64,000 nucleotides of DNA, taken from NCBI RefSeq assembly GCF_012927405.1, contig NZ_JABBGM010000001.1, forward strand, positions 316,001 through 380,000, read 5' to 3'. Source of the DNA: Novosphingobium olei (GTDB taxonomy: Bacteria > Pseudomonadota > Alphaproteobacteria > Sphingomonadales > Sphingomonadaceae). A program made the position numbers and the translations under genes. Of the stretch, positions 25,341 through 34,208 are shown piece after piece (positions within the stretch are counted from its first letter, which is position 1; each line of letters opens with the position of its first letter). The notes under the pieces were generated by a model that did not search any database, was not told the DNA's origin, and worked only from the letters and a program-made list of their open reading frames with translations.

Positions 25341-25490
25341 TCAGGAGCGCGGCCCGCGCAGCTTGCGCCAGAGCCAGAAGCAGCCGCCGGCCGAGACCAC
25401 GCCGATGCCGAGAATGCCCGCGCCGACAGCCGCCCCGGTGAAGAGGATGCTGGTCGCCAGCGCGATGACAATCTCAAAGGTGGTCTTCAT
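25341..25490 (-). CDS. Small membrane protein, 49 residues, unknown
   Basis: A 49-residue frame beginning MKTTFEIVIALATSILFTGA, with a long hydrophobic stretch (about 5-37, one or two helices) and a basic tail WRKLRGPRS. A purine-rich GGGGGCG lies just upstream. It matches no family I recognise, but the composition is that of a real small membrane protein rather than a shadow. The 220-bp gap before it contains a tandem AGTTGACA repeat (about 25175-25191) and a short hairpin ATCGCC-TAG-GGCGAT, with no recognised gene. Confidence 0.5.
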   Translation of the reverse strand: MKTTFEIVIALATSILFTGAAVGAGILGIGVVSAGGCFWLWRKLRGPRS

Positions 25491-25636
25491 GCCGTGCGCC
25501 CCCGATAGCGCAATGCGCCCGTACCGGTCATGAACGGACGAGCGCGGCATTCCCTGCACTTCGGGCCCTGCACGTCGGGCCCCGTACGTCGGGATTTCGA
25601 CGCGGCGCCAGACCCCCGCGTGCGGGGCTGACCAGA

Positions 25637-26653
25637 TCAACCCATGGGGTACATGATTTCGCGGCTGACCTTGTCGACCGCCTTCATCGCTTCGTCGGGA
25701 AGGACGAGATCGGCCGCCGCGAGGATCGGGGCGACCTGCGCCTGGCTGGAAACGCCGACGATGGTGGAGGCGACGAAATCGTGCTGCTTCGACCAGGCTA
25801 CGGCGAACGTCACTGGATCGAGCCCGTGTTCGGCGGCGATGGCGGCGAAGCGTTCGGTCGAGGCCAGCGACTTGTCGTTGACGAAGCGGCGGCCCATCGC
25901 GGCCTGGCGGCCTTCCATCGCGAGATAGCGCGAGAAGCGCGCGCCATCGGGGCGGGCGCCGCCGTTGTACTTGCCCGCAAGCACGCCACCGGCGATCGGC
26001 GAATAGGGTATCAGGCTGACGCCTTCCTTGCGGCAGACCTGGGCCAGCTCGTCTTCGAAGCGGCGATTGTTGAGGCTGAAGTTGTTCTGGATCGTCTGGT
26101 AGCGTGCGCCGCCGACGCGCTCGCTGGCGGCGATCGACTTCATCAGGCCCCAGCTGGTTTCGTTCGAGCAGCCCAGGATGCGGACTTTCCCTGCGCGGAC
26201 CAGCTCGTCGAGCACTTCCATGGTTTCCTCGTAAGGGGTGTCATGGTCGGGCCAGTGGGTCTGGTAGAGATCGATGTAGTCGGTCTGCAGCTTCTTCAGG
26301 CTGCCTTCGATCGCGGTGACGATGTTGCGGCGATCGAGCGCGGTCATGCCGGAGCGCAGCGGGCTCTTGAACCAGACATGGCTGGGGCCGGAAACCTTGG
26401 TCGCGAGGATGATGGCGTCGCGCGGCTTGGTCTTCATCCAGCGCCCGACGATCTCTTCGGTGCGGCCGACCCACTTGGCATCGGGCGGCACGGGATAACC
26501 TTCGGCGGTGTCGTAGAAGTTGATGCCGGCGTCGAAGCATTCGTCGAGCACGCGGAAGGCTTCGGCTTCGTCGGTCTGGCTGCCGAAGGTCATCGTGCCC
26601 ATGCAGATGTCCGAGACGACGATGGCGGATGTGCCGAGGCGGCGGTGTTGCAT
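25637..26653 (-). CDS. Aldo/keto reductase
   Basis: A 338-residue member of the aldo/keto reductase superfamily (Tas/YajO-like branch). The catalytic tetrad is visible: Asp and Tyr in INFYDTAEGYP (about 49-59), Lys in ILATKVSG, and His in YQTHWPDHD. C-terminal NADPH-binding phrases are PYSPIAGGVLAGKY and STIVGVSSQAQV. The start at 26653 gives MQHRRLGTSA, the standard first strand; an ATG at 26671 would add six residues. The substrate is not predictable. It is divergent from the hrpB gene across about 127 bp. Confidence 0.9.
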   Translation of the reverse strand: MQHRRLGTSAIVVSDICMGTMTFGSQTDEAEAFRVLDECFDAGINFYDTAEGYPVPPDAKWVGRTEEIVGRWMKTKPRDAIILATKVSGPSHVWFKSPLRSGMTALDRRNIVTAIEGSLKKLQTDYIDLYQTHWPDHDTPYEETMEVLDELVRAGKVRILGCSNETSWGLMKSIAASERVGGARYQTIQNNFSLNNRRFEDELAQVCRKEGVSLIPYSPIAGGVLAGKYNGGARPDGARFSRYLAMEGRQAAMGRRFVNDKSLASTERFAAIAAEHGLDPVTFAVAWSKQHDFVASTIVGVSSQAQVAPILAAADLVLPDEAMKAVDKVSREIMYPMG

Positions 26654-26780
26654 CTTGCGAAATTCCCCCATGGGCCGCTGTGGCCGGTTTCTTTTCGCAA
26701 CCTGACTGCCGTCGCCGGATGACGCGGTCAAGACGTGTGCAGCTTGCAGGTGCGCTTTGGCGGGGGCTAAGGCGACCTGT

Positions 26781-29228
26781 GTGAGCGAGCTTCCGATCCA
26801 TGCCGTGCTGCCCGACCTCCTCGATGCGCTGCGCGAGGGGCCGAGCGCCGTGTTGATCGCGCCGCCGGGGGCGGGCAAGACCACCGCGGTGGCGCCCGCG
26901 CTGATCGGCGAGCCATGGTGCACCGGCCAGGTCATCGTGCTGTCGCCCCGTCGCGTGGCGGCGCGCGCGGCGGCCGAGCGCATGGCCGAACTGCTGGGCG
27001 AGGAAGCGGGTGGCACGATCGGTTATGTCACCCGGCTCGACGCCAAGCGGTCAGCCCGAACGCGCGTTCTGGTGATGACCGAAGCGATCTTCGTGGCGAC
27101 GATCCTCAACGATCCGGAGCTGACCGGAGTTTCGGCGGTGCTGTTCGACGAAGCGCACGAGCGGCATCTCGACAGCGATCTGGGCCTTGCGCTGGCGATC
27201 GAGGCGCAGGGCGTGCTGCGCGAGGACCTGCGCATCGTGGTCATGTCGGCGACACTGGACGGGGCGCGGTTCGCGCGCCTTCTGGGTGACGCGCCGGTGG
27301 TGGAGAGCGAGGGGAGGGCGTTCCCGCTGGAGCTGCGCTGGCTGGGCGCGCGGGCGGACCTGAAGGTGGAGCAGCAGGTCGCATCGGCGGTGATGCAGGC
27401 GTGGCGGGAGGAAAGCGGGGACATCCTCGCCTTCCTGCCCGGCGTGGCCCAGATCGAGCGCTGCGCCGACCTGCTGCGCGAGAAGTTGCCTTCCGCGCTG
27501 GTGTTGCCATTGCACGGACAGGTGGAGCCTGCGGGCCAACGCGCGGCGATCCGGCGGGATGCGCAAGGGCGCCGGCGCGTGGTGCTGGCGACGAGCATCG
27601 CCGAAACCTCGCTGACCCTCGACGGCGTGTCGGTGGTGGTCGATGCGGGACTTTCGCGCCGCGCGGAGTTCGACAAGGTCGCGGGCGTTACGCGGCTGGT
27701 CACGCATCGCGCCAGCCAAGCCGCTGCGACCCAGCGCGCGGGGCGCGCGGCGCGGCAGGGGCCGGGCGTTGCCTACCGCCTGTGGGAAGAGGCCGGGCAC
27801 GCCGGGCGGCCGGCGTTCGAGCCGCCCGAAATCCTGACCAGCGACCTCGGTCCCTTGGCGCTGACGCTGGCGCAGTGGGGGGCGGCCGATGCGGGCGCGC
27901 TGGCGTGGCTCGATCCGCCGCCTGCCCCGGCGATGGCGGCGGTGCAGGCGCAGCTGCGGGCGCTGGGCGCACTCGATGACGAGGGGCGGATCACCGATCA
28001 TGGCCGGGCGATGGCGCGGCTGCCGATGGAGCCGGCGCTGGCGCACATGCTGCTGTTTGCGGCGGAACGCGGCTGCGAGACGCAGGCCGCGCGGCTGGCT
28101 CTGCTGCTGCAGGAGCGCGGGCTTGGCGGGCGTTCGGACGATCTGGCGCTGCGGCTCGACCGCTGGAACGGTGAGCGGGGGGCAAGGGCCGAGGCTTCGC
28201 GCAAGCTGGCGGGGCGCTGGGCCGAGATGGCGCGCAAGCTGGCGGGCAAGAGCGGGGCGGCAGACGTTCCGTTGGGCGTGCTGCTGGCCGAAGCCTTTCC
28301 AGACCGGATCGCGCGGGCGCGCTCTGCCAGCGGGGAGGAATGGCTGGCGTCTGGTGGGCGGGGCTACCGGCTGGATCCGGCATCGCCGCTGGTGACGGCG
28401 AAATGGCTGGTCATCGGCGATGCGCAGGGCGAGGCGAAGGGCGCGCGGATCATGGGCGGCATCGCGCTGGACGAAGCCGACATCGCGCGCTGGCTGGGGC
28501 ATCGGCTGGAAGAGCGTCACGCGCTTTGGTGGAACGCCGAGGCAGGCCGGGTCGAGGCGCGGCTGGAGCGGCGACTGGGGCAGGTGGTGCTGGCGCGGGT
28601 GCCCGATCCGAAGCCCGATCCCGACGCGGTGGTGGCGCTGCTGCTGGAGCGGGTGCGGGCAGAGGGCCTTGGCATACTGCCGCTGGGGGCAGGCGCGCGG
28701 GCGCTGATCGTGCGCGGGACCTATGCGGGGCTTGAGGCGCTTTCAGAGGCGGCGCTGATCACCGATCTGGACGACTGGCTGGCGCCGATGCTTGCAGGGC
28801 GGCGCGATCTCGACGTTAGCCCAGGCAAGCTGCACGATGCATTGCTCAACCGGCTCGACTGGAACGAGCGGCAGACGCTGGACAAGCTGGCGCCGGCCGA
28901 GTTCCGCTCGCCCGCCGGCACGAGCCATGCGATCGATTATGGCCACGAAGGCGGGCCGATGGTGGAACTGCGCGTGCAGGCGCTGTTCGGGCTGGACTGC
29001 CATCCCGCCGTCGGTCAGCCGCCGCGGCCGCTGCTGCTGTCGCTGACTTCGCCCGGGGGCAAGCCGATCCAGACGACGGCGGACCTGCCGGGGTTCTGGC
29101 GCGGATCGTGGAAGGACGTGGTCAAGGACATGAAGGGCCGCTACCCCAAGCATCGCTGGCCCGAGACGCCGTGGACCGAGGACCCCAGCCTCAAGACCCG
29201 CAACGCGTTCGAGGCTTCGCGGAAGTAG
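26781..29228 (+). CDS. hrpB: ATP-dependent helicase HrpB
   Basis: An 815-residue DExH-box helicase. Walker A is APPGAGKTTAVAPAL (about 27-41), motif Ia is LSPRRVAARAAAERMAE, and the DEAH box is LFDEAHERHLDSD (about 123-135). Motif III is MSATLDG, motifs V/VI are ATSIAETSLTLDGV and TQRAGRAAR, and the long HrpB-specific C-terminus ends WPETPWTEDPSLKTRN. Members unwind RNA; the cellular role in alphaproteobacteria is poorly defined. The start is taken as GTG 26781 (VSELPIHAVLPDLL); a TTG at 26757 would add eight residues. Confidence 0.93.
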   Translation: MSELPIHAVLPDLLDALREGPSAVLIAPPGAGKTTAVAPALIGEPWCTGQVIVLSPRRVAARAAAERMAELLGEEAGGTIGYVTRLDAKRSARTRVLVMTEAIFVATILNDPELTGVSAVLFDEAHERHLDSDLGLALAIEAQGVLREDLRIVVMSATLDGARFARLLGDAPVVESEGRAFPLELRWLGARADLKVEQQVASAVMQAWREESGDILAFLPGVAQIERCADLLREKLPSALVLPLHGQVEPAGQRAAIRRDAQGRRRVVLATSIAETSLTLDGVSVVVDAGLSRRAEFDKVAGVTRLVTHRASQAAATQRAGRAARQGPGVAYRLWEEAGHAGRPAFEPPEILTSDLGPLALTLAQWGAADAGALAWLDPPPAPAMAAVQAQLRALGALDDEGRITDHGRAMARLPMEPALAHMLLFAAERGCETQAARLALLLQERGLGGRSDDLALRLDRWNGERGARAEASRKLAGRWAEMARKLAGKSGAADVPLGVLLAEAFPDRIARARSASGEEWLASGGRGYRLDPASPLVTAKWLVIGDAQGEAKGARIMGGIALDEADIARWLGHRLEERHALWWNAEAGRVEARLERRLGQVVLARVPDPKPDPDAVVALLLERVRAEGLGILPLGAGARALIVRGTYAGLEALSEAALITDLDDWLAPMLAGRRDLDVSPGKLHDALLNRLDWNERQTLDKLAPAEFRSPAGTSHAIDYGHEGGPMVELRVQALFGLDCHPAVGQPPRPLLLSLTSPGGKPIQTTADLPGFWRGSWKDVVKDMKGRYPKHRWPETPWTEDPSLKTRNAFEASRK

Positions 29229-29305
29229 GTGGGCGGAAAGTAAGCGAGCGGCTGCCTCTAATGCGGACTTGATTTGCGACGCGATTCGCAAGAAAGCCTC
29301 GCGCC

Positions 29306-29584
29306 ATGACCGCACGCATCTACCAGCGCCCGAAGAACGCCATGCAGTCCGGCAAGGCCCGGACGAGCGACTGGCTCCTCGAATTCGAACGGTCGGAGGC
29401 GCAGCGCCCCGATCCGCTGATGGGCTGGGCCGGGTCCGGCGATACGCAGGCGCAGGTGACGCTGAGCTTCGGCTCGCTCGACGAGGCCAAGGCCTATGCC
29501 GACAAGTACGGCATTGCGGCGCACGTGATCCCGACGCCGCCCAAGCGGCTGAAGCTGCAGAGCTACGCCGACAACTTCAAGTAA
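29306..29584 (+). CDS. NADH dehydrogenase accessory subunit, NDUFS4-like (ETC complex I subunit)
   Basis: A 92-residue protein, MTARIYQRPKNAMQSGKARTS, continuing with WLLEFER, MGWAGSGDTQAQVTLSF, EAKAYADKYGI and SYADNFK. This is the pattern of the 18-kDa complex I accessory subunit NDUFS4, which alphaproteobacteria share with mitochondria. It probably stabilises the NADH-binding module of respiratory complex I. It stands alone downstream of hrpB and just upstream of the SRP RNA gene, away from any nuo operon. Confidence 0.9.
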   Translation: MTARIYQRPKNAMQSGKARTSDWLLEFERSEAQRPDPLMGWAGSGDTQAQVTLSFGSLDEAKAYADKYGIAAHVIPTPPKRLKLQSYADNFK

Positions 29585-29641
29585 GCGGGCTGGTGGCAAG
29601 CGGGCTGGACAAACCGCCCGCGCCGCACCATATGGCGGTCC

Positions 29642-29730
29642 GGGAGTCGGGTGGACGTTTGCGTTCGCCAACCTGGTCAGGTCCGGAAGGAAGCAGCCAC
29701 AACGAGTTGCGGCGGGTCGCCCGGCTCCTT
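29642..29730 (+). ncRNA. ffs: SRP RNA, small bacterial type (4.5S)
   Basis: The universally conserved apical part is seen as CAGGTCCGGAAGGAAGCAGC around 29679-29698, including the GGAA tetraloop and the asymmetric bulge bound by Ffh. The ends pair: GGGAGTCGGG near the 5' end with CCCGGCTCC near 29728. This gives one long hairpin of about 90 nt, as in other alphaproteobacteria. A terminator follows within ten bases. The exact ends are estimated from pairing. Confidence 0.93.
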
Positions 29731-29734
29731 TTCG

Positions 29735-29767
29735 AAAAGGCGGTCTTCAGGCCGCCTTTTTCTTTTT
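29735..29767 (+). terminator. Terminator of the SRP RNA gene (probably bidirectional)
   Basis: A stem AAAAGGCGG (29735-29743) pairs with CCGCCTTTT (29752-29760), followed by TTCTTTTT. The A-tract before and T-tract after make it usable from both sides; the gene on the other strand stops exactly at 29767. Confidence 0.85.
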
Positions 29768-30210
29768 CAGGCGTCGGGCGCGGTGCCGGCCTGCTTCATC
29801 CGCTCGCGCGCTTCGCTGCGCCTTCCTTCGGCGGGGACCAGGTTGCCCACGCGGCCGAGGCCGAAGGGCGGCATGTTGACGTAGATCGCTTCGTGCCCGG
29901 CAGGCGCGACGACGTAGGTTTCATGGAAGATGCCCACGGTCCCGTCGGTGCCCACGGCCTTGTTGAACGCGGCCCAGGCCGGCCAGTGCCGCTTGTCGCG
30001 GGCACGGGCGTAGGTTTCCAGGCTTTCGAAATCGCGCCAGTACTGGATCAGCGTGACGGTGCGCAGGCCGGCGATCATCGGACCCATCGCCCGGATCACG
30101 GGAAGCCACTTGTGCACCTTGAGCGCGCGGTTGATCCGCATGCCGATGATGAAGATCACCAGCGGGCCGTCGTAGTCGGCCGTCATCCGCGCGGTGAGGA
30201 GCTTGCTCAT
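29767..30210 (-). CDS. DUF4188-type (monooxygenase-like) protein
   Basis: A 147-residue protein starting MSKLLTARMTADYDGPLVIF. It has the phrases GMRINRALKVHKWLPVIRAM, LIQYWRDFESLETYARA, HWPAWAAFNKAVG and GIFHETYVVAPAGHEAIYVNMPPFGLG. This is the pattern of DUF4188 proteins, a dimeric alpha/beta-barrel group related to heme-degrading monooxygenases and aldoxime dehydratase-like annotations. No catalytic assignment can be made. The ATG at 30210 gives the standard N-terminus. It is divergent from dnaX. Confidence 0.8.
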   Translation of the reverse strand: MSKLLTARMTADYDGPLVIFIIGMRINRALKVHKWLPVIRAMGPMIAGLRTVTLIQYWRDFESLETYARARDKRHWPAWAAFNKAVGTDGTVGIFHETYVVAPAGHEAIYVNMPPFGLGRVGNLVPAEGRRSEARERMKQAGTAPDA

Positions 30211-30309
30211 GAGTCGGCAACCTATCATAGATAGGCAATCTCGCAATCCACGACGAACTGCGCGTGACCCGTTCGACAAGTGACGGGGGAGGCCCTACCT
30301 AAGGCGGTG

Positions 30310-32172
30310 ATGGGCGAATCCACCGACATGTTTGGCGATCTTCCCGAGGAGGAAGAGAAGGGCCCGAGCGCCGACGAGCTCGAGGCGGCGGGGCAGGCAT
30401 CGATGTTCGGCGATCCTGCGCCGGCACCGGCAGCCGTGTCAGCACCAGCAGCAGCGACAGCGTCGGCACCCGCTGCTGTGACTCCGCCTGCGCCCGTGGC
30501 CGAAGCCAAGCCGGTGACGACGCCCGCCACGCCCTATCGTGTGCTGGCGCGCAAGTACCGTTCGCAGACGTTCTCCGAGCTGATCGGGCAGGACGCGATG
30601 GTCCAGACACTGGCCAACGCGATCAAGCGCGACCGGCTGGCGCACGCCTTCCTGATGACCGGCATCCGCGGGGTGGGCAAGACGTCCACCGCGCGGCTGA
30701 TCGCCAAGGCGCTGAACTGCGTGGGGCCGGACGGGCAGGGCGGGCCCACGATCGACCCGTGCGGCGTGTGTGAACCGTGCGTCGCCATTGCCGAAGGGCG
30801 GCACATCGACGTTATCGAGATGGACGCGGCGAGCCACACCGGTGTCGACGACGTGCGCGAGATCATCGAGGCGGTGCGCTACGCCGCGGTCAGCGCGCGC
30901 TACAAGATCTACATCATCGACGAAGTCCACATGCTGAGCCGCAATGCCTTCAACGCGTTGCTCAAGACGCTGGAAGAGCCGCCGGCGCATGTGAAGTTCC
31001 TGTTCGCCACGACCGAGGTCGACAAGCTGCCGGTCACGGTGCTGAGCCGCTGCCAGCGCTTCGATCTGAAGCGTATTCCGGCCAGCCTGCTCGCCAGCCA
31101 CTTCGCCATGGTCTGCGGCAAGGAGGGCGTCGAGGCCGAGGACGAGGCGCTGGCGATGATCGCGGCGGCGGCCGAAGGTTCGGTGCGCGACGGGCTGTCG
31201 ATCCTGGACCAGGCGATCAGCCATGCCGACCTTGCGACCGGAGGCGAAGGCCCGACGAAGGTGACCGCCGAAGCGGTGCGCGAGATGCTCGGCCTTGCCG
31301 ACAAGACGATGCAGCGCCGCCTGTTCGGGGCGATCCTGAGCGGCGATGGCAATGCGCTGCTGGCCGAAGTGGCGCACCAGTATGCGCTGGGGATCGAGCC
31401 GGTCGCGCTGATGCGGGCGCAGATGGACATCGTCCACAAGGTGACCGTGGCGCAGGTGTCGGGCAGTGCCGACGGCCGTTCCGCCGAAGAGCGCAAGGCG
31501 CTGGAGGACTGGGGCAAGGCGTTGAGCGCGGGCCAGCTGCACCGGTTGTGGCAGCTGATGCTCAAGGGCCACGAGGAAGTGCGCACGGCCCCCGATCCGC
31601 TCGCTGCGGCGCAGATGGCGCTGCTGCGCGTGCTGCACGCCGCGGACATGCCCGATCCTTCTGGGCTGGTGAAGAAGCTGGAGGAGATCGCCTCTCGCCC
31701 CGTGGTCGTCCAGGCGAGCGAAGGCGCGCCAGGCGAAGCAGGGCCGGTGGCGCGTGCGGCACCGGTGCCGGTTGCGCTCGATTGGGAGCAACTGGTCGAA
31801 CAGGTCGAGCACCTGTCCCCGCTCACCGGATCGTCGATGCGGCTTTCGGTGCGGGTGATCGAGCTGCGGCAGGGGTACCTGCGCTATGAACAGGCGCCGG
31901 GGCTGCCGGGCGATCCGACGCAGGACATCCGCAAGGCGCTGCAGAGCGCCACTGGCGAACCCTGGGTCGTGGAGCGCGGGCAGGCGGGCGATGGCGTGAT
32001 CGCGCTGCCGAGCCTTGTCGAAGCGAAGGAACTGCGCGACAAGCAGGCCGAGAACGAAATGATGGACGATCCCCTTGTGAAGGCGGCATTTGCTGCCTTC
32101 CCGCAGGCGAAGATCGTCGACGAGGAAAGCTCGCTCGAGCATTCCCGCAAGCCGTGGAGCAGACGCGCATGA
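30310..32172 (+). CDS. dnaX: DNA polymerase III subunits gamma/tau
   Basis: A 620-residue clamp-loader ATPase. A low-complexity Ala/Pro-rich N-terminal extension (about 1-80) precedes the AAA+ core: YRVLARKYRSQTFSELIGQ, Walker A GIRGVGKTSTARL (about 119-131), four zinc-ligand-type cysteines (NCVGP, PCGVCEPC), Walker B YIIDEVHMLS and the SRC finger at VTVLSRCQRF. The C-terminal tail is the tau part. The ATG at 30310 with AAGG upstream is preferred over GTG 30280. I found no A-rich slippery site for a gamma frameshift. It overlaps the YbaB gene by ATGA. Confidence 0.94.
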   Translation: MGESTDMFGDLPEEEEKGPSADELEAAGQASMFGDPAPAPAAVSAPAAATASAPAAVTPPAPVAEAKPVTTPATPYRVLARKYRSQTFSELIGQDAMVQTLANAIKRDRLAHAFLMTGIRGVGKTSTARLIAKALNCVGPDGQGGPTIDPCGVCEPCVAIAEGRHIDVIEMDAASHTGVDDVREIIEAVRYAAVSARYKIYIIDEVHMLSRNAFNALLKTLEEPPAHVKFLFATTEVDKLPVTVLSRCQRFDLKRIPASLLASHFAMVCGKEGVEAEDEALAMIAAAAEGSVRDGLSILDQAISHADLATGGEGPTKVTAEAVREMLGLADKTMQRRLFGAILSGDGNALLAEVAHQYALGIEPVALMRAQMDIVHKVTVAQVSGSADGRSAEERKALEDWGKALSAGQLHRLWQLMLKGHEEVRTAPDPLAAAQMALLRVLHAADMPDPSGLVKKLEEIASRPVVVQASEGAPGEAGPVARAAPVPVALDWEQLVEQVEHLSPLTGSSMRLSVRVIELRQGYLRYEQAPGLPGDPTQDIRKALQSATGEPWVVERGQAGDGVIALPSLVEAKELRDKQAENEMMDDPLVKAAFAAFPQAKIVDEESSLEHSRKPWSRRA

Positions 32173-32504
32173 AGTCGATGGAAGAAATGATCCAGGCCGC
32201 CCAGAAGGCCGCCGAGACGATCCAGAAGCAGATGGAGGACGCGCAAGGGCGCCTCGACGCGATCGAGGTCGAAGGCGCGGCCGGTGGCGGCCTTGTGAAG
32301 GTGCGCGCTTCGGCCAAGGGGCGGGTGATCGGCGTTAGCGTCGACGACAGCCTGCTGGTGGTGTCGGAAAAGGGCATCCTCGAAGACCTGATCGCGGCGG
32401 CGTTCAATGATTGCCGCACCAAGGCCGACGCGGCGGCGGGCGAGGAAATGCAGAAGGTGCAGATGGCGGCCGGCATTCCGCCGGGCTTCAAGCTGCCGTT
32501 CTGA
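32169..32504 (+). CDS. YbaB/EbfC family nucleoid-associated protein
   Basis: A 111-residue protein, MKSMEEMIQAAQKAAETIQK, with the long N-terminal helix, then VEGAAGGGLVKVRASAKGRV and a C-terminal helix ending AAGIPPGFKLPF. These are typical of YbaB. It forms tweezer-like dimers that bind DNA. The start codon overlaps the dnaX stop (ATGA), the classic dnaX-ybaB coupling seen in many bacteria. In most genomes recR follows, but it is absent here, so the usual recombination operon is broken after ybaB. Confidence 0.93.
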   Translation: MKSMEEMIQAAQKAAETIQKQMEDAQGRLDAIEVEGAAGGGLVKVRASAKGRVIGVSVDDSLLVVSEKGILEDLIAAAFNDCRTKADAAAGEEMQKVQMAAGIPPGFKLPF

Positions 32505-32548
32505 ACGGACGGGCCGCGCCATTGAAGAGTTCAAGCAGGGGGTAGGAC

Positions 32549-32926
32549 ATGTTGGCATTGATCGCGGCGCTGGCTCTGGCAACGGCCGCAACTTCGGAAC
32601 CGGTCCCGTCGGCGAGCAAGGCGGTCGTGCCGGTGGCGAAGGCGGCCACGCTGACCCCTCGGCTTCAGGCAATCATGGCCAAGGGCGATGGCGCGTCGCG
32701 CGAAACGGCTTATCCGATCACGCGCCTGCGCGATGAATATGCGATCGTGAACCTGCTGGGCGCGACGCCGGTTTCGCAGGAATCGGTGACCGAGGGCGGC
32801 AAGTTCGACGTGCTGACCGTACGGGTGGTGAAGACCGGCGAGACGCGCCAGATGTGGTTCAACCTGGCCCAGGTCGGCAAGGCTCCTCGCCATTCGCCTG
32901 CCAGGCGCAAGCGCGCTCATCACTGA
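32549..32926 (+). CDS. Small secreted protein of unknown function
   Basis: A 125-residue protein with a Sec-type signal, MLALIAALALATAATSEPVP, cleaved near residue 16. The mature part has SRETAYPITRLRDEYAIVNLLGATPVSQ and DVLTVRVVKTGETRQMWFNLAQVGK, ending in a basic tail. A good site, GGGGGTAGGAC, precedes the ATG. The fold looks like a small beta domain; I do not recognise the family. Its conserved-looking charged core suggests a real periplasmic protein. Confidence 0.75.
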   Translation: MLALIAALALATAATSEPVPSASKAVVPVAKAATLTPRLQAIMAKGDGASRETAYPITRLRDEYAIVNLLGATPVSQESVTEGGKFDVLTVRVVKTGETRQMWFNLAQVGKAPRHSPARRKRAHH

Positions 32927-33079
32927 CCCGATCCGGCCAGCTTGCGTGGCGCGCCGTTGGTCGCTTCGCAGTGCGGCGCAGCGGCGAGTTGTGTCGACAA
33001 CGTGACAGTTTTCTATAAGGCGGTGTAACGGAACGCGTGGTTTTGCCCGCCCGACCGTTCACGAGGAGCAAAAGACGCC

Positions 33080-34204
33080 TTGAGCCTGTCCACCCTGGCT
33101 GCAGCCGCGGCCCTGGCCGCCCAGCCGGCCCCTGTTGTTCCCGTCACCGCCACCCAAACGCCTGCGGCCACGGCTGCGCTGGATGCGACGGTACCTGTCA
33201 CATCCGGACCCCTGCCATCCGCGCCCGCGACGCCGGCTTCCTCCGAGGCTGCGCCCTCCAGTTCTGCGCCGGTTGCTCCGGCAGCCGGGACCGATGTCGC
33301 CGCACCTTCGCCTGCTGCGCCGGATCCCGCCGCACCGGCAACCGCTGCTGGCGGTAACACGCCCCCGCCGCCGCCGGTCCAAGGCAACGAGATCGTGGTT
33401 TCCGGGCACAGCAAGCCGCCGCCGCAGGATCCGATGCAGGCGGTGAACCTGAAATCCTACGAGGTGGTGCAGAAGGTCGACGACAAGTTCGTTGCACCGC
33501 TCGCCCGCGGATATCAGAAGGCGCTGCCGAGCCCGGTGCGGGCGGGCTTGCGCCATTTCCTGTCGAACCTGACCGAGCCGGTGGTCGCGCTCAATTTCCT
33601 GTTGCAGCTGAAGCCGGGCAAGGCAGCGGAAACCGTCGGCCGCTTCGCGATCAATTCCACGATCGGCGTCGGCGGGCTGATCGACGTGGCTAAGGCCAAG
33701 CCGTTCAACCTGCCCTATCGCCGCAACGGCCTTGCCTGGACGCTGGGATACTACGGCGTGGGGCCGGGGCCGTACCTGTTCCTGCCGCTGGTCGGCCCGA
33801 CATCGCTGCGCGACGTGATCGGCCTGACCATCGACCGTGCCCTGCTGCCGGCGGCGGTGGGCAAGCCGCTGACCAATCCGGCCTATGTCGTCGCCTCGAA
33901 CGTCATCAAGTCGCTCGACGATCGCGTGCAGACCGATGCCGAGCTGCGGCAGATGCGCGAAAGCGACGATCCCTATGGGTCCTATCGCAAGGCCTACCTT
34001 GCGCAGCGCCAGGCCGAGATCGACCATCTGCGCGGCCGCGACAAGAAGCCGGTGCCTGCGCCGGTAGCACCAGCTCCGGCAACGGTAGCTCCGCCGGCCG
34101 CCGAGCCTACACCCGCGCCAGTGGCGGCTGCCGTGCCATCCCCGCCGCCTGCGCCGACTTTCGTGTCGAACCCGGTGGTCCAGCCGCTGCCGGAAAAGCG
34201 CTAG
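33080..34204 (+). CDS. MlaA (VacJ)-family protein without visible lipobox
   Basis: A 374-residue protein. The central region (about 120-290) is MlaA/VacJ-like: VVQKVDDKFVAPLARGYQ, RHFLSNLTEPVVALNFLLQ, RFAINSTIGVGGLIDVA, GYYGVGPGPYLFLPLVGP and RDVIGLTIDRAL. MlaA removes phospholipid from the outer leaflet of the outer membrane and passes it to MlaC. Here long Ala/Pro-rich segments flank the core on both sides and the N-terminus has no lipobox Cys, unlike enterobacterial MlaA. The start is TTG 33080 with GAGGAG upstream. A candidate -10, TATAAG, lies at 33014-33019. Confidence 0.88.
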   Translation: MSLSTLAAAAALAAQPAPVVPVTATQTPAATAALDATVPVTSGPLPSAPATPASSEAAPSSSAPVAPAAGTDVAAPSPAAPDPAAPATAAGGNTPPPPPVQGNEIVVSGHSKPPPQDPMQAVNLKSYEVVQKVDDKFVAPLARGYQKALPSPVRAGLRHFLSNLTEPVVALNFLLQLKPGKAAETVGRFAINSTIGVGGLIDVAKAKPFNLPYRRNGLAWTLGYYGVGPGPYLFLPLVGPTSLRDVIGLTIDRALLPAAVGKPLTNPAYVVASNVIKSLDDRVQTDAELRQMRESDDPYGSYRKAYLAQRQAEIDHLRGRDKKPVPAPVAPAPATVAPPAAEPTPAPVAAAVPSPPPAPTFVSNPVVQPLPEKR

Positions 34205-34208
34205 ATTA

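Noticed and set aside
30310..32172. Programmed frameshift in dnaX to make gamma
   Set aside because: I found no A-rich slippery heptamer followed by a stem in the coding sequence; only a full-length product is supported.
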